Assembly (NCBI RefSeq): GCF_051401765.1
Contig: NW_027480423.1
Span: 19,034,001 to 19,098,000 of the forward strand
Direction: 5' to 3'
Length of the DNA stretch: 64,000 bases
Origin: Calliopsis andreniformis
Lineage: Eukaryota; Arthropoda; Insecta; Hymenoptera; Andrenidae
The notes below the pieces were generated by a model that saw nothing but the letters and a program-made list of their open reading frames with translations, was not told the DNA's origin and did not search any database. Position 1 is the stretch's first letter. Each line of letters opens with the position of its first letter. Made by a program: the position numbers and the translations under genes. Positions 39,310 to 52,042 of this stretch are shown one piece after another.

Positions 39310-41153
39310 ACGTTCCGGGTAACCCAGGCTTCACTCTAGGGCGTTGCTCCACCAGATCGAATAGTTAGGGCCTTAGAAGTCAGCGCCCGAAGCATAAAAT
39401 ACAATACAAATACAACAGCTTTGCCATCGTATAAAATGAATAATTGCAAACAGTGTGAAGGTAATGGTCGTTCCTACGTTCCGGGCAACCTACGCGTCAT
39501 ACTAGGGCGTTGCTCCACCACATCTAATAGCTACGGCCTTAAAAGTCGACCCCAGAAGCATAAAATACGATATAAATACAACAGCTTTTCCATCGTATAA
39601 AACGAATAATGGTAACCAGTGTGAAAGTACTGGTCATTTCTACGTTCCGGGCAACCTAGGCTTCACTCTAGGGCGTTGCTTCACCAGATCGAATAGCTAG
39701 GGCCTAAGAAGTCAACGCCAGAAGCATAAAATACGATATAAATACAACAGCTTTTCCATCGTATAAAACGAATAATAGCAACCAGTGTGAAAGTTATGGT
39801 CATTTCTACTTCGCGGGCAACCTAGGCTTCACTCTAGGACGTTGCTCCACCAGATCGAATAGTTAGGGCCTTAGAAGTCAGCGCCCGAAGCATAAAATGC
39901 AAAATAAATAGAACAGTAGTTCCATTGTGTAAAACGAATAACTGCAACCAGTGTGAATGTACTGGTCATTTCTACGTTCCGGGAGCCTAGGCTTCACTCT
40001 AGGGCGTTGCTCCACCAGATCCAATAGTTAGGTCCTTAGAAGTCAACGCCAGAAGCATAAAATACGATATAAATACAACAGCTTTTCCATCGTATAAAAG
40101 GAATAATTGCAAACAGTGTGAAAGTAATGGTCATTTCTACGTTCGGGCAACCCAGGCTTCACTCTACGGCGTTGTTCCACCAGATCGAATAATTAGGGCC
40201 TGAGAAGTCAACGCCAGAAGCATAAAATACAATATAAATACAACAGTTTTTCCATCGCATAAAACGAATAATAGCAACCATTGTGAAAGTTATGGTCATT
40301 TCGACTTCGCGGGCAACCTAGGCTTCACTCTAAGGCGTTGCTCCACCAGACGGAATAGTTACGGCCTAAGAAGTCAACGCCAGAAACATAAAATGCGATA
40401 TAAATACAACAGCTTTTCCATCATATAAAACGTATAATTGCAACCAGTGTGAAAGTAATTATCACTTCTACGTTCCGATTACCCTAGGCGTCATTCTAGG
40501 GCGTTGCTCCACCACATCTAATAGCTACGGCCTTAGAAGTCAACGCCAGAGGCATAAAATACAATATAAATACAACAGCGTTTAAATCGTATAAAACGAA
40601 TAATTGCAACCAGTGTGGAAGGTAAGGTCATTTCCACATTCCGAGCGACCTAGGCTTCACTCTACGGCGTTGCTCCACCAGATCGAATAGTTAGGTCCGT
40701 AGAAGTAAACGCCAGAAGCATAAAATACCATATAAATACAACAGCTTTTCCATGGTATAAAAGGATTAATTGCAACCAGTTTGAACGTGATGGTCATTTC
40801 TCCTTTCCGGGCAACCTAGGCTTCACTCTAGGGCGTTGCTCCACTAGATCGAACAGCTAGGGCCTTAGAAGTCAACGCCAGAAGCATAAAATACAATATA
40901 AATACAACAGTTTTTCCATCGTATAAAACGAATAATTGCAACCAGTATGAAACTTATGGACATTTATACTTTCCGAGCAACCTAGGCTTCACGCTAGGGC
41001 GTTGGTCTAACAGATTGAATAGTTAGGGCCTTTAGAAGTCTACGCCCGAACCATAAAATGCAAAAAAAATACGACAGTGTTTCCATCATATAACAGGAAT
41101 AATTGCGACCAGTTTGAAAGTGATGGCCAATTCTACGTTCCGGGCAACCTAGG

Positions 41154-42540
41154 CTTCACTCTAGGGCGTTGCTCCACCAGATCGAATAGTTAGTGCCTTA
41201 GAAGTCAACGCCAGAAGCATAAAATACATTATAAATAAAACAGTTTTCCATCGTATAAAACGAATAATTGCAACCAGTATGAAACTTATGGTCATTTCTA
41301 CTTTCCGAGCAACCTAGGCTTCACCCTAGGGCGTTGCTCCAACGGATTGAATAGTTAGGGCCTCAGAAGTCAACGTCCGAACCATAAAATGCAAAAAAAA
41401 TACAACAGTTTTTCCATTGTATAAAACGAATAATTGCTACCAGTGTGAAAGTTATGGTCATTTCTACTTTGCAGGCAACCTAGACTTCACCCTAGGGCGT
41501 TGTTCCACCAGATGGAATTGTTAGGGCCTAGGAAGTCAACGCCAGAAGCATAAAATACGATATATATACAACAGCGTTTGCATCGTATAAAACGAATAAT
41601 TGCAACCAGTGTGAAAGTTAAAGTCATTTCTACATTCCGAGCAACCTAGGGATCACTCTAGGGCGTTGCTCCAATAATCGAATAGTTAGGTCCTTAGAAG
41701 TAAACGCCAGAAGCATAAAATACGATATAAATACAACAGCTTTTCCATCGTATAAAAGGAATAATTGCAAACAGTGTGAAAGTAATGGTCATTTCTACGT
41801 TCCGGGCAAGCCAGGCTTCACCATAGGGCGTTGTTCCACCAGATCGAATAGCTAGGGCCTAAGAAGTGAACACCAGAAGCATAAAATACAATATAAATAT
41901 AACAGTTTTTCCATCATATAAAACGAATAATTGCAACCAGTATGAAAGCTATGGTCATTTCTACTTTACGGGCAACCTAGGCTATACCCTAGGGCGTTGC
42001 TCCACCAGATCGAATAGTGAGTGCCTTAGAAGTCAACGCCAGAAGCATAAAATACAATAAAAATACAACAGTTTTTCCATCGTATAAAACGAATAATTGC
42101 AACCAGTATGAAACTTATGGTCATTTCTATTTTCCGAGAAACCTAGGCTTCAACCCTAGGGCGTTGCTCCAACAGATTGAATAGTTAGGGCCTTAGAAGT
42201 CAACGCCCGAAGCATAAAATGCAATAAAAATACAACAGTGTTTCCATCATATAACAGGAATAATTGCAACCAGTTTGAAAGAGATGGCCAATTCTACGTT
42301 CCGGGCAACCTAGGCTTCACTCTATTGCATTGCTCCACCAGATCGAATAGTTAGTGCCTTAGAACTCAACGCCAGAAGCTTAAAATACAATATAAATACA
42401 ACAGTTTTTCCATCGTATAGAACGAATAATAGCAACCAGTGTGAAAGTACTGGTCATTTCTACGTTCCGGCAGCCTAGGCTTCACTCTAGGACGTTGCTC
42501 CACCAGATCGAATAGTTAGGGCCTTAGAAGTCAGCGCCCG
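41154..42540 (+). repeat. Spacer between block D copies, related to the end of the 25-monomer domain
   Basis: From about 41270 the sequence follows 30493 onward (offset 10777, 65 monomers), through the CAACGGATTG, eight-A and TTTGCAGGCAACCTAGAC variants. At about 41560 the offset falls to 10611, because one monomer present at 30.8-30.95 kb is missing. By 42355 it rises to 10944, because two extra monomers lie between. So this 1.4-kb spacer is an edited copy of the junction at 31.0 kb. Confidence 0.8.
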
Positions 42541-45500
42541 AAGCATAAAATGCAAAATAAATAGAACAGTAGTACCATTGTGTAAAACGAATAACTGCAA
42601 CCAGTGTGAATGTACTGGTCATTTCTACGTTCCGGGAGCCTAGGCTTCACCCTAGGGCGTTGTTCCACCAGATGGAATAGTTAGGGCCTAAGAAGTCAAC
42701 GCCAGAAGCATAAAATACGATATAAATACAACAGCTTTTCCATCGTATGAAACGAATAATTGCAAACTGTGTGAAAGTAATGGTCATTTCTACGTTCCGG
42801 GTAACCTCGACGTCACTCTAGGGCGTTACTCCACAAGATCCAATAGTTAGGGCCTTAGAAGTAAACGCCAGAAGCATAAAGTACAATAAAGATGCAACAG
42901 TTTTCCATCGTACAACAGGAATAACTGCAAACAGTGTGAAAGTACTGGTCATTTCAACGTTCCGGGTAACCTAGGTTTCACTCTAGGGCGTTGCACCACC
43001 AGATCGAATAGCTAGGGCCTTAGAAGTCAACGCCCGAAGCATAAAATACAAAAAAATAGAACAGTTTTTCCATGTGAAAAACGTATAATTGCTACCAGTG
43101 TGAACGTTATGGTCATTTCTACGTTCCGGGCAACCTAGGTTTCACTCTCGGGCGTTGCTCCACCAGATCGAATAGCTAGGGCCTTAGAAGTCAACGCCCG
43201 ATGCATAAAATACAAAAAAATAGAACAGTTTTTCCATGTGTAAAACGAATAATTGCTACCAGTGTGAAAGTTATGGCCATTTCTACGTTCCGGGCAACCT
43301 ATGCGACACTCTAGGGCGTTGCTGCTCCACATCTAATAGCTAGGGCCTTAGAAGTTAACGCCGGAAGCATAAAATACAATATAAATACTACAGCTTTGCC
43401 ATCGTAGAAACTGAATAATTGCAAACAGTGTGAAGGTAAAGGTCGTTTCTACGTTCCGGGTAACCTAGGTTTCACTCTAGGGCGTTGCTCCACCAGATCG
43501 AACAGCTAGGGCCTTCGAAGTCAACGCCCGATGCATAAAATACAAAAAAATAGAACAGTTTTTCCATGTGTAAAACGAATAATTGCTACCAGTGTGAAAG
43601 TTATGGTCATTTCTACGTTCCGGGCAACCTATGCGACACTCTAGGGCGTTGCTCCACCACATCTAATAGCTACGGCCTTAAAAGTCGACGCCAGATGCAT
43701 AAAATACGATATAAATACAACAGCTTTTCCAACGTATAAAACGAATAATGGTAACCAGTGTGAAAGTTATGGTCATTTCTACTTCCCGGGCAACCTAGGC
43801 TTCACTCTAGGGCGTTGCTCCACCAGATCGAATAGTCAGGGCCTTAGAAGTCAACGCCCGAAGCATAAAACGGAAAATAAATAGAACAGTTGTTCCATTG
43901 TATAAAACGAATAACTGCAACCAGTGTGAAAGTACTGGTCATTTCTACGTTCCGTGCAGCCTAGGCTTCACCCTAGGGCGTTGTTCCGCCAGATGGAATA
44001 GTTAGGGCCTAAGAAGTCAACTCCAGAAACATAAAATACGATATAAATACAACAGCTTTGCCATCGTATAAAATGAATAATTGCAAACAGTGTGAAGGTA
44101 ATGGTCGTTTCTACGTTCCGAGCAACCTAGGCTTCACTCTAGGACGTTGCCCCACCAGATCGAATAGTTAGGGCATATGAAGTCAACGCCAGAAGCATAA
44201 AACAGAATAAAGGTGCAACAGCTTTTCCATCGTGTAACAGGAATAATAGCAACCAGTGTGAAAGTTACGGTCATTTCTACTTCCCGGGCAACCTAGGCTT
44301 CACTCTAGGGCGTTGCTCCACCAGATCGAATAGTTAGGGCCTTAGAAGTCAGAGCCCGAAGAATAAACTGCAAAATAAATAGAGCAGTTTTTCATTGTAT
44401 AAAACGAATAACTGCAACCAGTATGAAAGTACTGGTCATTTCTACGTTCCGGGCAACCTAGGCTTCACTCTAGGGCGTTGCTCCACCAGATCGAATAGTT
44501 AGGGCCTTAGAAGTCAACGCCCGAAGCATAAAATGCAAAATAAATAGAACAGTTTTTCCACTGTATAAAACGAATAACTGCAACCAGTGTGAAAGTGATG
44601 GTCATTTCTACGTTCCGGGTAACCCAGGCTTCACTCTAGGGCGTTGCTCCACCAGATCGAATAGTTAGGGCCTTAGAAGTCAGCGCCCGAAGCATAAAAT
44701 ACAATACAAATACAACAGCTTTGCCATCGTATAAAATGAATAATTGCAAACAGTGTGAAGGTAATGGTCGTTCCTACGTTCCGGGCAACCTACGCGTCAT
44801 ACTAGGGCGTTGCTCCACCACATCTAATAGCTACGGCCTTAAAAGTCGACGCCAGAAGCATAAAATACGATATAAATACAACAGCTTTTCCATCGTATAA
44901 AACGAATAATGGTAACCAGTGTGAAAGTACTGGTCATTTCTACGTTCCGGGCAACCTAGGCTTCACTCTAGGGCGTTGCTTCACCAGATCGAATAGCTAG
45001 GGCCTAAGAAGTCAACGCCAGAAGCATAAAATACGATATAAATACAACAGCTTTTCCATCGTATAAAACGAATAATAGCAACCAGTGTGAAAGTTATGGT
45101 CATTTCTACTTCGCGGGCAACCTAGGCTTCACTCTAGGACGTTGCTCCACCAGATCGAATAGTTAGGGCCTTAGAATTCAGCGCCCGAAGCATAAAATGC
45201 AAAATAAATAGAACAGTAGTTCCATTGTGTAAAATGAATAACTGCAACCAGTGTGAATGTACTGCTCATTTCTACGTTCCGGGAGCCTAGGCTTCACTCT
45301 AGGGCGTTGCTCCACCAGATCCAATAGTTAGGTCCTTAGAAGTCAACGCCAGAAGCATAAAATACGATATAAATACAACAGCTTTTCCATCGTATAAAAG
45401 GAATAATTGCAAACAGTGTGAAAGTAATGGTCATTTCTACGTTCGGGCAACCCAGGCTTCACTCTACGGCGTTGTTCCACCAGATCGAATAATTAGGGCC

Positions 45501-46453
45501 TGAGAAGTCAACGCCAGAAGCATAAAATACAATATAAATACAACAGTTTTTCCATCGTATAAAACGAATAATAGCAACCATTGTGAAAGTTATGGTCATT
45601 TCGACTTCGCGGGCAACCTAGGCTTCACTCTAAGGCGTTGCTCCACCAGACGGAATAGTTACGGCCTAAGAAGTCAACGCCAGAAACATAAAATGCGATA
45701 TAAATACAACAGCTTTTCCATCATATAAAACGTATAATTGCAACCAGTGTGAAAGTAATTATCACTTCTACGTTCCGATTACCCTAGGCGTCATTCTAGG
45801 GCGTTGCTCCACCACATCTAATAGCTACGGCCTTAGAAGTCAACGCCAGAGGCATAAAATACAATATAAATACAACAGCGTTTCCATCGTATAAAACGAA
45901 TAATTGCAACCAGTGTGGTAGGTAAGGTCATTTCCACATTCCGAGCGACCTAGGCTTCACTCTACGGCGTTGCTCCACCAGATCGAATAGTTAGGTCCGT
46001 AGAAGTAAACGCCAGAAGCATAAAATACCATATAAATACAACAGCTTTTCCATGGTATAAAAGGATTAATTGCAACCAGTTTGAACGTGATGGTCATTTC
46101 TCCTTTCCGGGCAACCTAGGCTTCACTCTAGGGCGTTGCTCCACTAGATCGAACAGCTAGGGCCTTAGAAGTCAACGCCAGAAGCATAAAATACAATATA
46201 AATACAACAGTTTTTCCATCGTATAAAACGAATAATTGCAACCAGTATGAAACTTATGGACATTTATACTTTCCGAGCAACCTAGGCTTCACGCTAGGGC
46301 GTTGGTCCAACAGATTGAATAGTTAGGGCCTTTAGAAGTCTACGCCCGAACCATAAAATGCAAAAAAAATACGACAGTGTTTCCATCATATAACAGGAAT
46401 AATTGCAACCAGTTTGAAAGTGATGGCCAATTCTACGTTCCGGGCAACCTAGG
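42541..46453 (+). repeat. 3.9-kb duplicated block D, copy 2
   Basis: Matches 37241-41153 at constant offset 5300. At 46453 it switches cleanly to block C: TAGGTTTCACACCAGGG here, where block D copy 1 has TAGGCTTCACTCTAGGG. The join falls inside a monomer without disturbing the period. Confidence 0.9.
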
Positions 46454-47870
46454 TTTCACACCAGGGCGCTGCTCCACCAGACGGAGTAGTTACGGCCTAG
46501 GAAGTCAACGCCAGAAGCATAAAATACGATATAAATACAACAGCTTTTCCATCATATAAAACGTATAATTGCAACCAGTGTGAAAGTAATCATCATTTCT
46601 ACGTTCCGATCACCCTAGGCGTCACTCTAGGGCGTTGCTCCACCACATCTAATATCTACGGCCTTAGAAGTCAACGCCAGAGGCATAAAATACAATATAA
46701 ATACAACAGCGTTTCCATCGTATAAAACGAATAATTGCAACCAGTGTGAAAGTTAAGGTCATTTCCACATTCCGAGCAACCTAGGCTTCACTCTAGGGCG
46801 TTGCTCCACCAGATCGAATAGTTAGGTCCTTAGAAGTAAACGCCAGAAGCATAAAACACCATATAAATACAACAGCTTTTCCATGGTATAAAAGGATTCA
46901 TTGCAACCAGTTTGAACGTGATGGTCATTTCTCCTTTCCGGGCAACCTAGGCTTCACTCTAAGGCGTTGCTCCACTAGATCGAACAGCTAGGGCCTTAGA
47001 AGTCAACGCCAGAAGCATAAAATACAATATAAATACAACAGTTTTTCCATCGTATAAAACGAATAATTGCAACCAGTATGAAACTTATGGACATTCATAC
47101 TTTCCGAGCAACCTAGGCTTCACCCTAGGGCGTTGCTCCAACAGATCGAATAGTTAGGGCCTTTAGAAGTCTACGCCCGAACCATAAAATGCAAAAAAAA
47201 TACAACAGTGTTACCATCATATAACACGAATAATTTCGACCAGTTTGAAACTGACGGCCAATTCTGCGTTCCGGGCAACCTAGGCTTCACTCTAGGGCGT
47301 TGCTCCACCAGATCGAATAGTTAGTGCCTTAGAAGTCAACGCCTGCAGCATAAAATACAATATAAATACAACTGTTTTTCCATCGTATGAAACAAATAAT
47401 TGCAACCAGTATGAAGCATATGGTCATTTCTACTTTCCGAGCAACCTCGGCTTCACCCTAGGGCGTTGCTCCAACGGATTGAATAGTTAGGGCCTTAGTA
47501 GTCAACGTCCGAACCATAAAATGCAAAAAAAATACAACAGTGTTTCCATCATATAACAGGAATAATTGCAACCAGTTTGAAAGTGCTGGCCAATTATACG
47601 TTCTGGGCAACCTAGGTTTCACTCCAGGTCGTTGCTCCACCAGACCGAATAGTTACGGCCTAAGAAGTCAACGCCAGAAGCATAAAATACGATATAAATA
47701 CAACAGCGTATGCATCGTATAAAACGAATAATTGCAACCAGTGTGAAAGTTAAAGTCATTTCTACATTCCGAGCAACCTAGGGATCACTCTAGGGCGTTG
47801 CTCCACTGATCGAATGGTTAGGTCCTTAGAAGTAAACGCCAGAAGCATAAAATACGATATAAATACAACA
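46454..47870 (+). repeat. Block C, copy 2 (from 35022-36438)
   Basis: Continues block C at offset 11432 to about 47870. There the sequence CAGCTTTTCCATCG of the source is replaced by CAGTTTTTCCATCATAT of block B. Small differences from the source include GTGCTGGCC against GTGATGGCC near 47585. Confidence 0.85.
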
Positions 47871-49150
47871 GTTTTTCCATCATATAACAGGAATAATTGC
47901 AACCAGTTTGAAAGTGATGGTCATTTCTACGTTCCGGGCAACCTGGGCTTCACTCTAGGGCGTTGCTCCACCAGATCGAATAGTTAGGGCCTTAGAAGTC
48001 AACGCCCGAAGCATAAAATACAAACTAAATAGAACACTTTTTCCATCGTATAAAACGAACAATTGCTGCCGAAGTGACAGTTATGGCCATTTCTACGTTC
48101 CGGGCAAACCAGGCTTCACCCTAGGGCGTTGTTCCACCAGATGGAATAGTTAGGGCATAAGAAGTCAACGCCAGAAGCATAAAATACGGTATAAATACAA
48201 CAGCTTTTCCATCGTATAAAACAAATAATTGCAACCAGTATGAAAGGTATGGTCATTTCAACCTTCCGGGCAACCTAGGCTTCACCCTAGGGCGTTGCTC
48301 CAACAGATTGAATAGTTATGGCCTTAGAAGTCAACGCCCGAAGCATAAAATACACAATAAATAGAACAGTTTTTCCATCGTATAAAACTAATAATTGCAA
48401 CGAGTGTGAAAGTAATGGGCATTTCTATGTTCCGGGCAACCTAAGCTTCACTCTAGGGCATTGCTCCACCACGTCGAATAGCTACGGCCTTAGAAGTCAA
48501 CGCCAGAAGCATAAAATACAGTATAAATTCAACAGTGTTTCCATTGTATAGCATGACTAATTGCAACCAGTGCGAAAGTAACGATCATTTCGACGTTTCG
48601 GGCATCCTAGACCTAACTTTGAGGCGTTGTTCCACCAGATGGAATAGTTAGGGCATAAGAAGTCAACGCCAGAAGCATAAAATACGGTATAAATACAACA
48701 GCCTTTCCATCGTATGGAACGAATAATTGCAACCAGTGTGAAAGTTATAGTCATTTCTACGTTCCGGGCAACCTAGGCTTGACTGTAGGGTGTTGCTCCA
48801 CCAGATCGAATAGGTCGGGCCATAGAAGTCGACGTCCGGAGCATAAAATACAAAATAAATAGAACAGTTTTTCCATTGTATAAAACGAATAATTGCTACC
48901 AGTGTGAAAGTTATGTTCACTTCTACGTTCCGGGCAACCTAGGCTTGACTGTAATGCGTTGCTCCACCAGATCGAATAGGTAGGGCCATAGAAGTCGACG
49001 CCCGAAGCATAAAATACATTAAATATGCAAGAGCTTTTCCATCGTATAACAGGAATAATTGCAACCAGTGTGAAAGTGATGGTCATTTCTACGTTCCGGG
49101 CAACCTAGGCTTCAATCTAGGGCGTTGTTCCGCCAGATCGAAAAGTTAGG
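47871..49150 (+). repeat. Block B, copy 2 (from 32124-33403)
   Basis: Matches at offset 15747. Parts of it recur again further right: 48240-48750 at about 54210-54720 (offset 5970, 36 monomers), and 48757-49086 at 56883-57212 (offset 8126, 49 monomers). Block B is therefore present in whole or part at least four times. Confidence 0.86.
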
Positions 49151-50599
49151 GCATAGGAAGTGAACGCCAGAAGCATAAAATACAATATCAATACAACAGT
49201 TTTTCCATCGTATGAAACGAATAATTGCAACCAGTATGAAAGTTATGGTCATTTCTACTTTCCGGGCAACCTAGGATCCACCCTAGGGCGTTGCTGCAAC
49301 CGATTGAATAGTTAGGGCCTTAGAAGTCAACGCCCGAAGCATAAAATACAAAAAAATAGAACAGTTTTTCCATCGTATAAGACGAATAATTGCTACCGAT
49401 GTGAAAGTTATGGTCATTTCTACGTTCCGGGCAACCTAGGCATCACCCTAGGGTGTTGTTCCACCAGATGGAATAGTTAGGGCATAAGAAGTCAACACCA
49501 GAAGCATAAAATACGGTAATAATACAACAGCTTTTCCATCGTATAAAACGAATAATTGCAACCAGTGTGAAAGTTATAGTCATTTCTACTTTGCGGGCAA
49601 CCTAGGCTTCACTCTAGGGCGTTGCTCCACCAGATGGAATAGCTAGGGCCTTAGAAGTCAACGCCCGAAGCATGAAATACAAAATAAATAGAACAGTTGT
49701 TCCATCGTATAAAACGAATAATTAATACCAGTGTGAAAGTTATGGTAATTTCTACGTTCCGGGCAACCTAGGTTTCACTCTAGGGCGTTGCTCCACCAGA
49801 TCGCATAGCTAGGGACTTAGAATTCAACGCCATAAGAATAAAATACAATATAAGTACAACAGTTTTTCCATCGTATAAAACGAATAATTGCAACCAGTAT
49901 GAAAGTTATGGTCATTTCTACTTTCCGGGCAACCTAGGATGCACCCTAGGGCGTTGCTCCACCAGATCCAACAGTTAGGGCCTTAGAAGTCAACGCCCGA
50001 AGCATAAAATACAAAATAAATAGGACACTTTTTCCATCGTATAAAACGAATAATTGCTACCGATGTGAAAGTTATGGCCATTTCTACGTTCCGGGCAACC
50101 TAGGCATCACCCTAGGGTGTTGTTCCACCAGATGGAATAGTCAGGGCATAAGAAGTCAACGCCAGAAGCATAAAAGACGGTATAAATACAACAGCTTTTC
50201 CATCGTATAAAACGAATAATTGCAACCAGTGTGAAAGTTATGGTCTTTTCTACGTTCCAGGCAACCTAGGCTTCACCCTAGGGCGTTGTTCCACCAGATC
50301 GAATAGTTAGGGCCTAAGAAGTGAACGCCAGAAGCATAAAATACAATATAAATACAACAGTTTTTCCATCATATAAAACGAGTAATTGCAACCAGTATGA
50401 AAGTTCTGGTCATTTCTACTTTCCGGGCAACCTAGGCTACACCCTAGGGCGTTGCTCCAACAGATTGAGTAGTTAGGGCGTTAGAAGTCAATGCCCGAAC
50501 CATAAAATGAAAAAAAATACAACAGTGTTTCCACCATATATCAGGAATAATTGCAACCAGTTTGAAAGTGATGGCCAATTCTACGTTCCGGGCAGCCTA
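49151..50599 (+). repeat. Array segment assembled from 33-34.5 kb relatives
   Basis: The right half matches 33421-34510 at offsets 16576, 16410 and 16078 in steps. A monomer with TCGCATAGCTAGGGAC and GCCATAAGAATAAAATAC at 49801 recurs at 55438 and 56434 (34 and then 6 monomers further). Confidence 0.78.
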
Positions 50600-51689
50600 G
50601 GTTTCACACCAGGGCGCTGCTCCTCCAGACGGAGTAGTTACGGCCTAGGAAGTCAACGCCAGAAGCATAAAATACGATATAAATACAACAGCTTTTCCAT
50701 CATATAAAACGTATAATTGCAACCAGTGTGAAAGTAATCATCATTTCTACGTTCCGATCACCCTAGGCGTCACTCTAGGGTGTTGCTCCACCACATCTAA
50801 TATCTACGGCCTTAGAAGTCAACGCCAGAGGCATAAAATACAATATAAATACAACAGCGTTTCCATCGTATAAAACGAATAATTGCAACCAGTGTGAAAG
50901 TTAAGGTCATTTCCACATTCCGAGCAACCTAGGCTTCACTCTAGGGCGTTGCTCCACCAGATCGAATAGTTAGGTCCTTAGAAGTAAACGCCAGAAGCAT
51001 AAAACACCATATAAATACAACAGCTTTTCCATGGTATAAAAGGATTAATTGCAACCAGTTTGAACGTGATGGTCATTTCTCCTTTCCGGGCAACCTAGGC
51101 TTCACTCTAGGGCGTTGCTCCACTAGATCGAACAGCTAGGGCCTTAGAAGTCAACGCCAGAAGCATAAAATACAATATAAATACAACAGTTTTTCCATCG
51201 TATAAAACGAATAATTGCAACCAGTATGAAACTTATGGACATTCATACTTTCCGAGCAACCTAGGCTTCACCCTAGGGCGTTGCTCCAACAGATCGAATA
51301 GTTAGGGCCTTTAGAAGTCTACGCCCGAACCATAAAATGCAAAAAAAATACAACAGTGTTACCATCATATAACACGAATAATTTCGACCAGTTTGAAACT
51401 GACGGCCAATTCAGCGTTCCGGGCAACCTAGGCTTCACTCTAGGGCGTTGCTCCACCAGATCGAATAGTTAGTGCCTTAGAAGTCAACGCCTGAAGCATA
51501 AAATACAATATAAATACAACTGTTTTTCCATCGTATGAAACAAATAATTGCAACCAGTATGAAGCATATGGTCATTTCTACTTTCCGAGCAACCTCGGCT
51601 TCACCCTAGGGCGTTGCTCCAACGGATTGAATAGTTAGGGCCTTAGTAGTCAACGTCCGAACCATAAAATGCAAAAAAAATACAACAGT
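50600..51689 (+). repeat. Block C, partial copy 3
   Basis: GTTTCACACCAGGGCGCTGC at 50601 corresponds to 46453 (offset 4148, 25 monomers) and to 35021. It runs to about 51689, where CAGTGTTTCC of block C becomes CAGTTTTTCCATCG. Confidence 0.83.
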
Positions 51690-52042
51690 TTTTCCATCGT
51701 ATAACAGGATTAATTGCAACCAGTTTGAAAGTGATGGTCATTTCTCCTTTCCGGGCAACCCAGGCTTCACTCTAGGGCGTTGCTCCACCAGATCGAATAG
51801 CTAGGGCCTTAGAAGTCAACGCCAGAAGCATAAAATACAATATAAATACAACAGTTTTTCCATCGTATAAAACGTATAATTGCAACCAGTATGAAACTGA
51901 TGGTCATTTCTACTTTCCGAGCAACCTAGGCTTCACCCTAGGGCGTTGCTCCAACAGATTGAATAGTTATGGCCTTAGAAGTCAACGCCCGAAGCATAAA
52001 ATCCAAAATAAATAGAACACTTTTTCCATCGTATAAAACGAA
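51690..52042 (+). repeat. Two-monomer copy of 36607-36959
   Basis: Shares TCTCCTTTCCGGGCAACCC, ATGAAACTGATGG and AAAATCCAAAATAAATAG with 36607-36959 at offset 15083. It diverges where AACAATTGCTGCCGAAG of the source is AATAATTGCTACCGATG here. Confidence 0.8.

Larger units (their letters stand above)
37241..41153 (+). repeat. 3.9-kb duplicated block D, copy 1 (pairs with 42541-46453, offset 5300)
   Basis: TGCAAAATAAATAGAACAG followed by TAGTACCATTGTG at 37251 recurs at 42551. The offset is still exactly 5300 at 40381/45681 and at 41101/46401. About 23.5 monomers are shared, with only scattered substitutions (for example CCGGGCAGCC here near 38657 against CCGTGCAGCC). Open frames at 37835-38032 and 38177-38362 on the minus strand recur at the same offset. 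Confidence 0.9.
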
